Assembly (NCBI GenBank): GCA_030150485.1
Contig: JASLFZ010000044.1
Span: 1-5,512 of the forward strand
DNA length: 5,512 nucleotides
Source: Candidatus Saccharimonadales bacterium
GTDB lineage: Bacteria > Patescibacteriota > Saccharimonadia > UBA4664 > SCTI01
Reading direction: 5' to 3'
The translations under genes and the position numbers were made by a program. Shown piece after piece: positions 5,353 through 5,512 of this stretch. Under the pieces are notes generated by a model. The model was not told where the DNA came from. It did no database searches and saw nothing but the letters and a program-made list of their open reading frames with translations. Position 1 is the stretch's first letter; the number at the start of each line of letters is the position of its first letter.

Positions 5353-5381
5353 GTCGAAAATTTAAACCAGAACAGGAACCC

Positions 5382-5512
5382 ATGGCACGCGAATACTCTC
5401 TAGAGAAAACCCGAAACATTGGCATTATTGCTCATATTGACGCCGGTAAAACCACTACGACCGAGGGTATTTTGTATCGTACCGGCAAAACTCACAAAAT
5501 CGGCGAGGTCCA
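5382..5512 (+). CDS. fusA: Elongation factor G, N-terminal fragment
   Basis: EF-G is the GTPase that drives ribosomal translocation and, with RRF, ribosome recycling. Only the first 43 codons lie in the window; the gene runs off the right edge. The sequence MAREYSLEKTRNIGIIAHID followed by AGKTTTTEGIL is the standard EF-G N-terminus. The G1 P-loop is A-H-I-D-A-G-K-T at residues 17-24, and HKIGEV at 38-43 leads into the switch I region. Gly29 replaces the Arg usual in the TTTTERIL block, a minor change. The start is fixed by homology and by AGGA at 5374-5377, four bases before the ATG, a rather short spacing. It is separated from rpsL-rpsG by three genes and appears to have its own promoter. 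Confidence 0.97.
   Translation, partial: MAREYSLEKTRNIGIIAHIDAGKTTTTEGILYRTGKTHKIGEV

Noticed and set aside
5351..5379. Second fusA promoter downstream of the hairpin
   Set aside because: TTGTCG at 5351-5356 has no -10 at suitable spacing; the matching position falls on the Shine-Dalgarno.

Overview
The window is an accessory-free chromosomal segment from a bacterium, built around the RNA polymerase/ribosomal protein (str-type) cluster. In order on the + strand it holds: the 3' end of rpoC, rpsL (S12), rpsG (S7), a small unrecognised four-helix membrane protein, guaA (GMP synthase), an ABC-F family translation-associated ATPase, and the 5' end of fusA (EF-G). Every gene supported here is on the + strand. 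No insertion sequence, prophage, CRISPR array, tRNA or rRNA is visible.

Organism: the genes use the standard code, and composition is moderately GC-rich. S12 is of the longer form also seen in Gram-positive bacteria (137 residues, with a 13-residue N-terminal insertion relative to E. coli). It carries Arg where most bacteria have the streptomycin-contact Lys. Two genes look leaderless and several intergenic gaps are very compact. Together these suggest a Patescibacteria/CPR lineage, most plausibly Saccharibacteria (TM7). This is inference from general familiarity, not from a database search, and should be read as a moderate-confidence guess.

Layout: positions 1-1258 (rpoC, rpsL, rpsG) form the conserved transcription/translation block. 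Positions 1259-1399 are an intergenic spacer with a long perfect-stem hairpin. Positions 1400-1897 encode a membrane protein with a clear internal two-fold repeat; it ends in three consecutive hairpins, the last of which is a good intrinsic terminator. That terminator's T-run runs directly into an extended -10 element placed so that transcription of guaA should begin at its ATG. A second TATAAT sits just before the ABC-F gene start, inside a dyad. After the ABC-F gene, a -35/-10 promoter and a terminator-like hairpin precede fusA.

Functional reading: fusA normally follows rpsG directly. Here three genes with their own control signals separate them. Two of these (GMP synthesis, which feeds GTP to translation, and an ABC-F ribosome-binding ATPase) are at least thematically linked to translation; the membrane protein is unexplained. 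I see no convincing new multi-gene system. The most interesting points are the natural S12 substitutions at streptomycin-resistance positions, the duplicated membrane protein, the mixed leaderless/Shine-Dalgarno start signals, the hairpin immediately after the fusA promoter, and the divergent synthetase half of GuaA.
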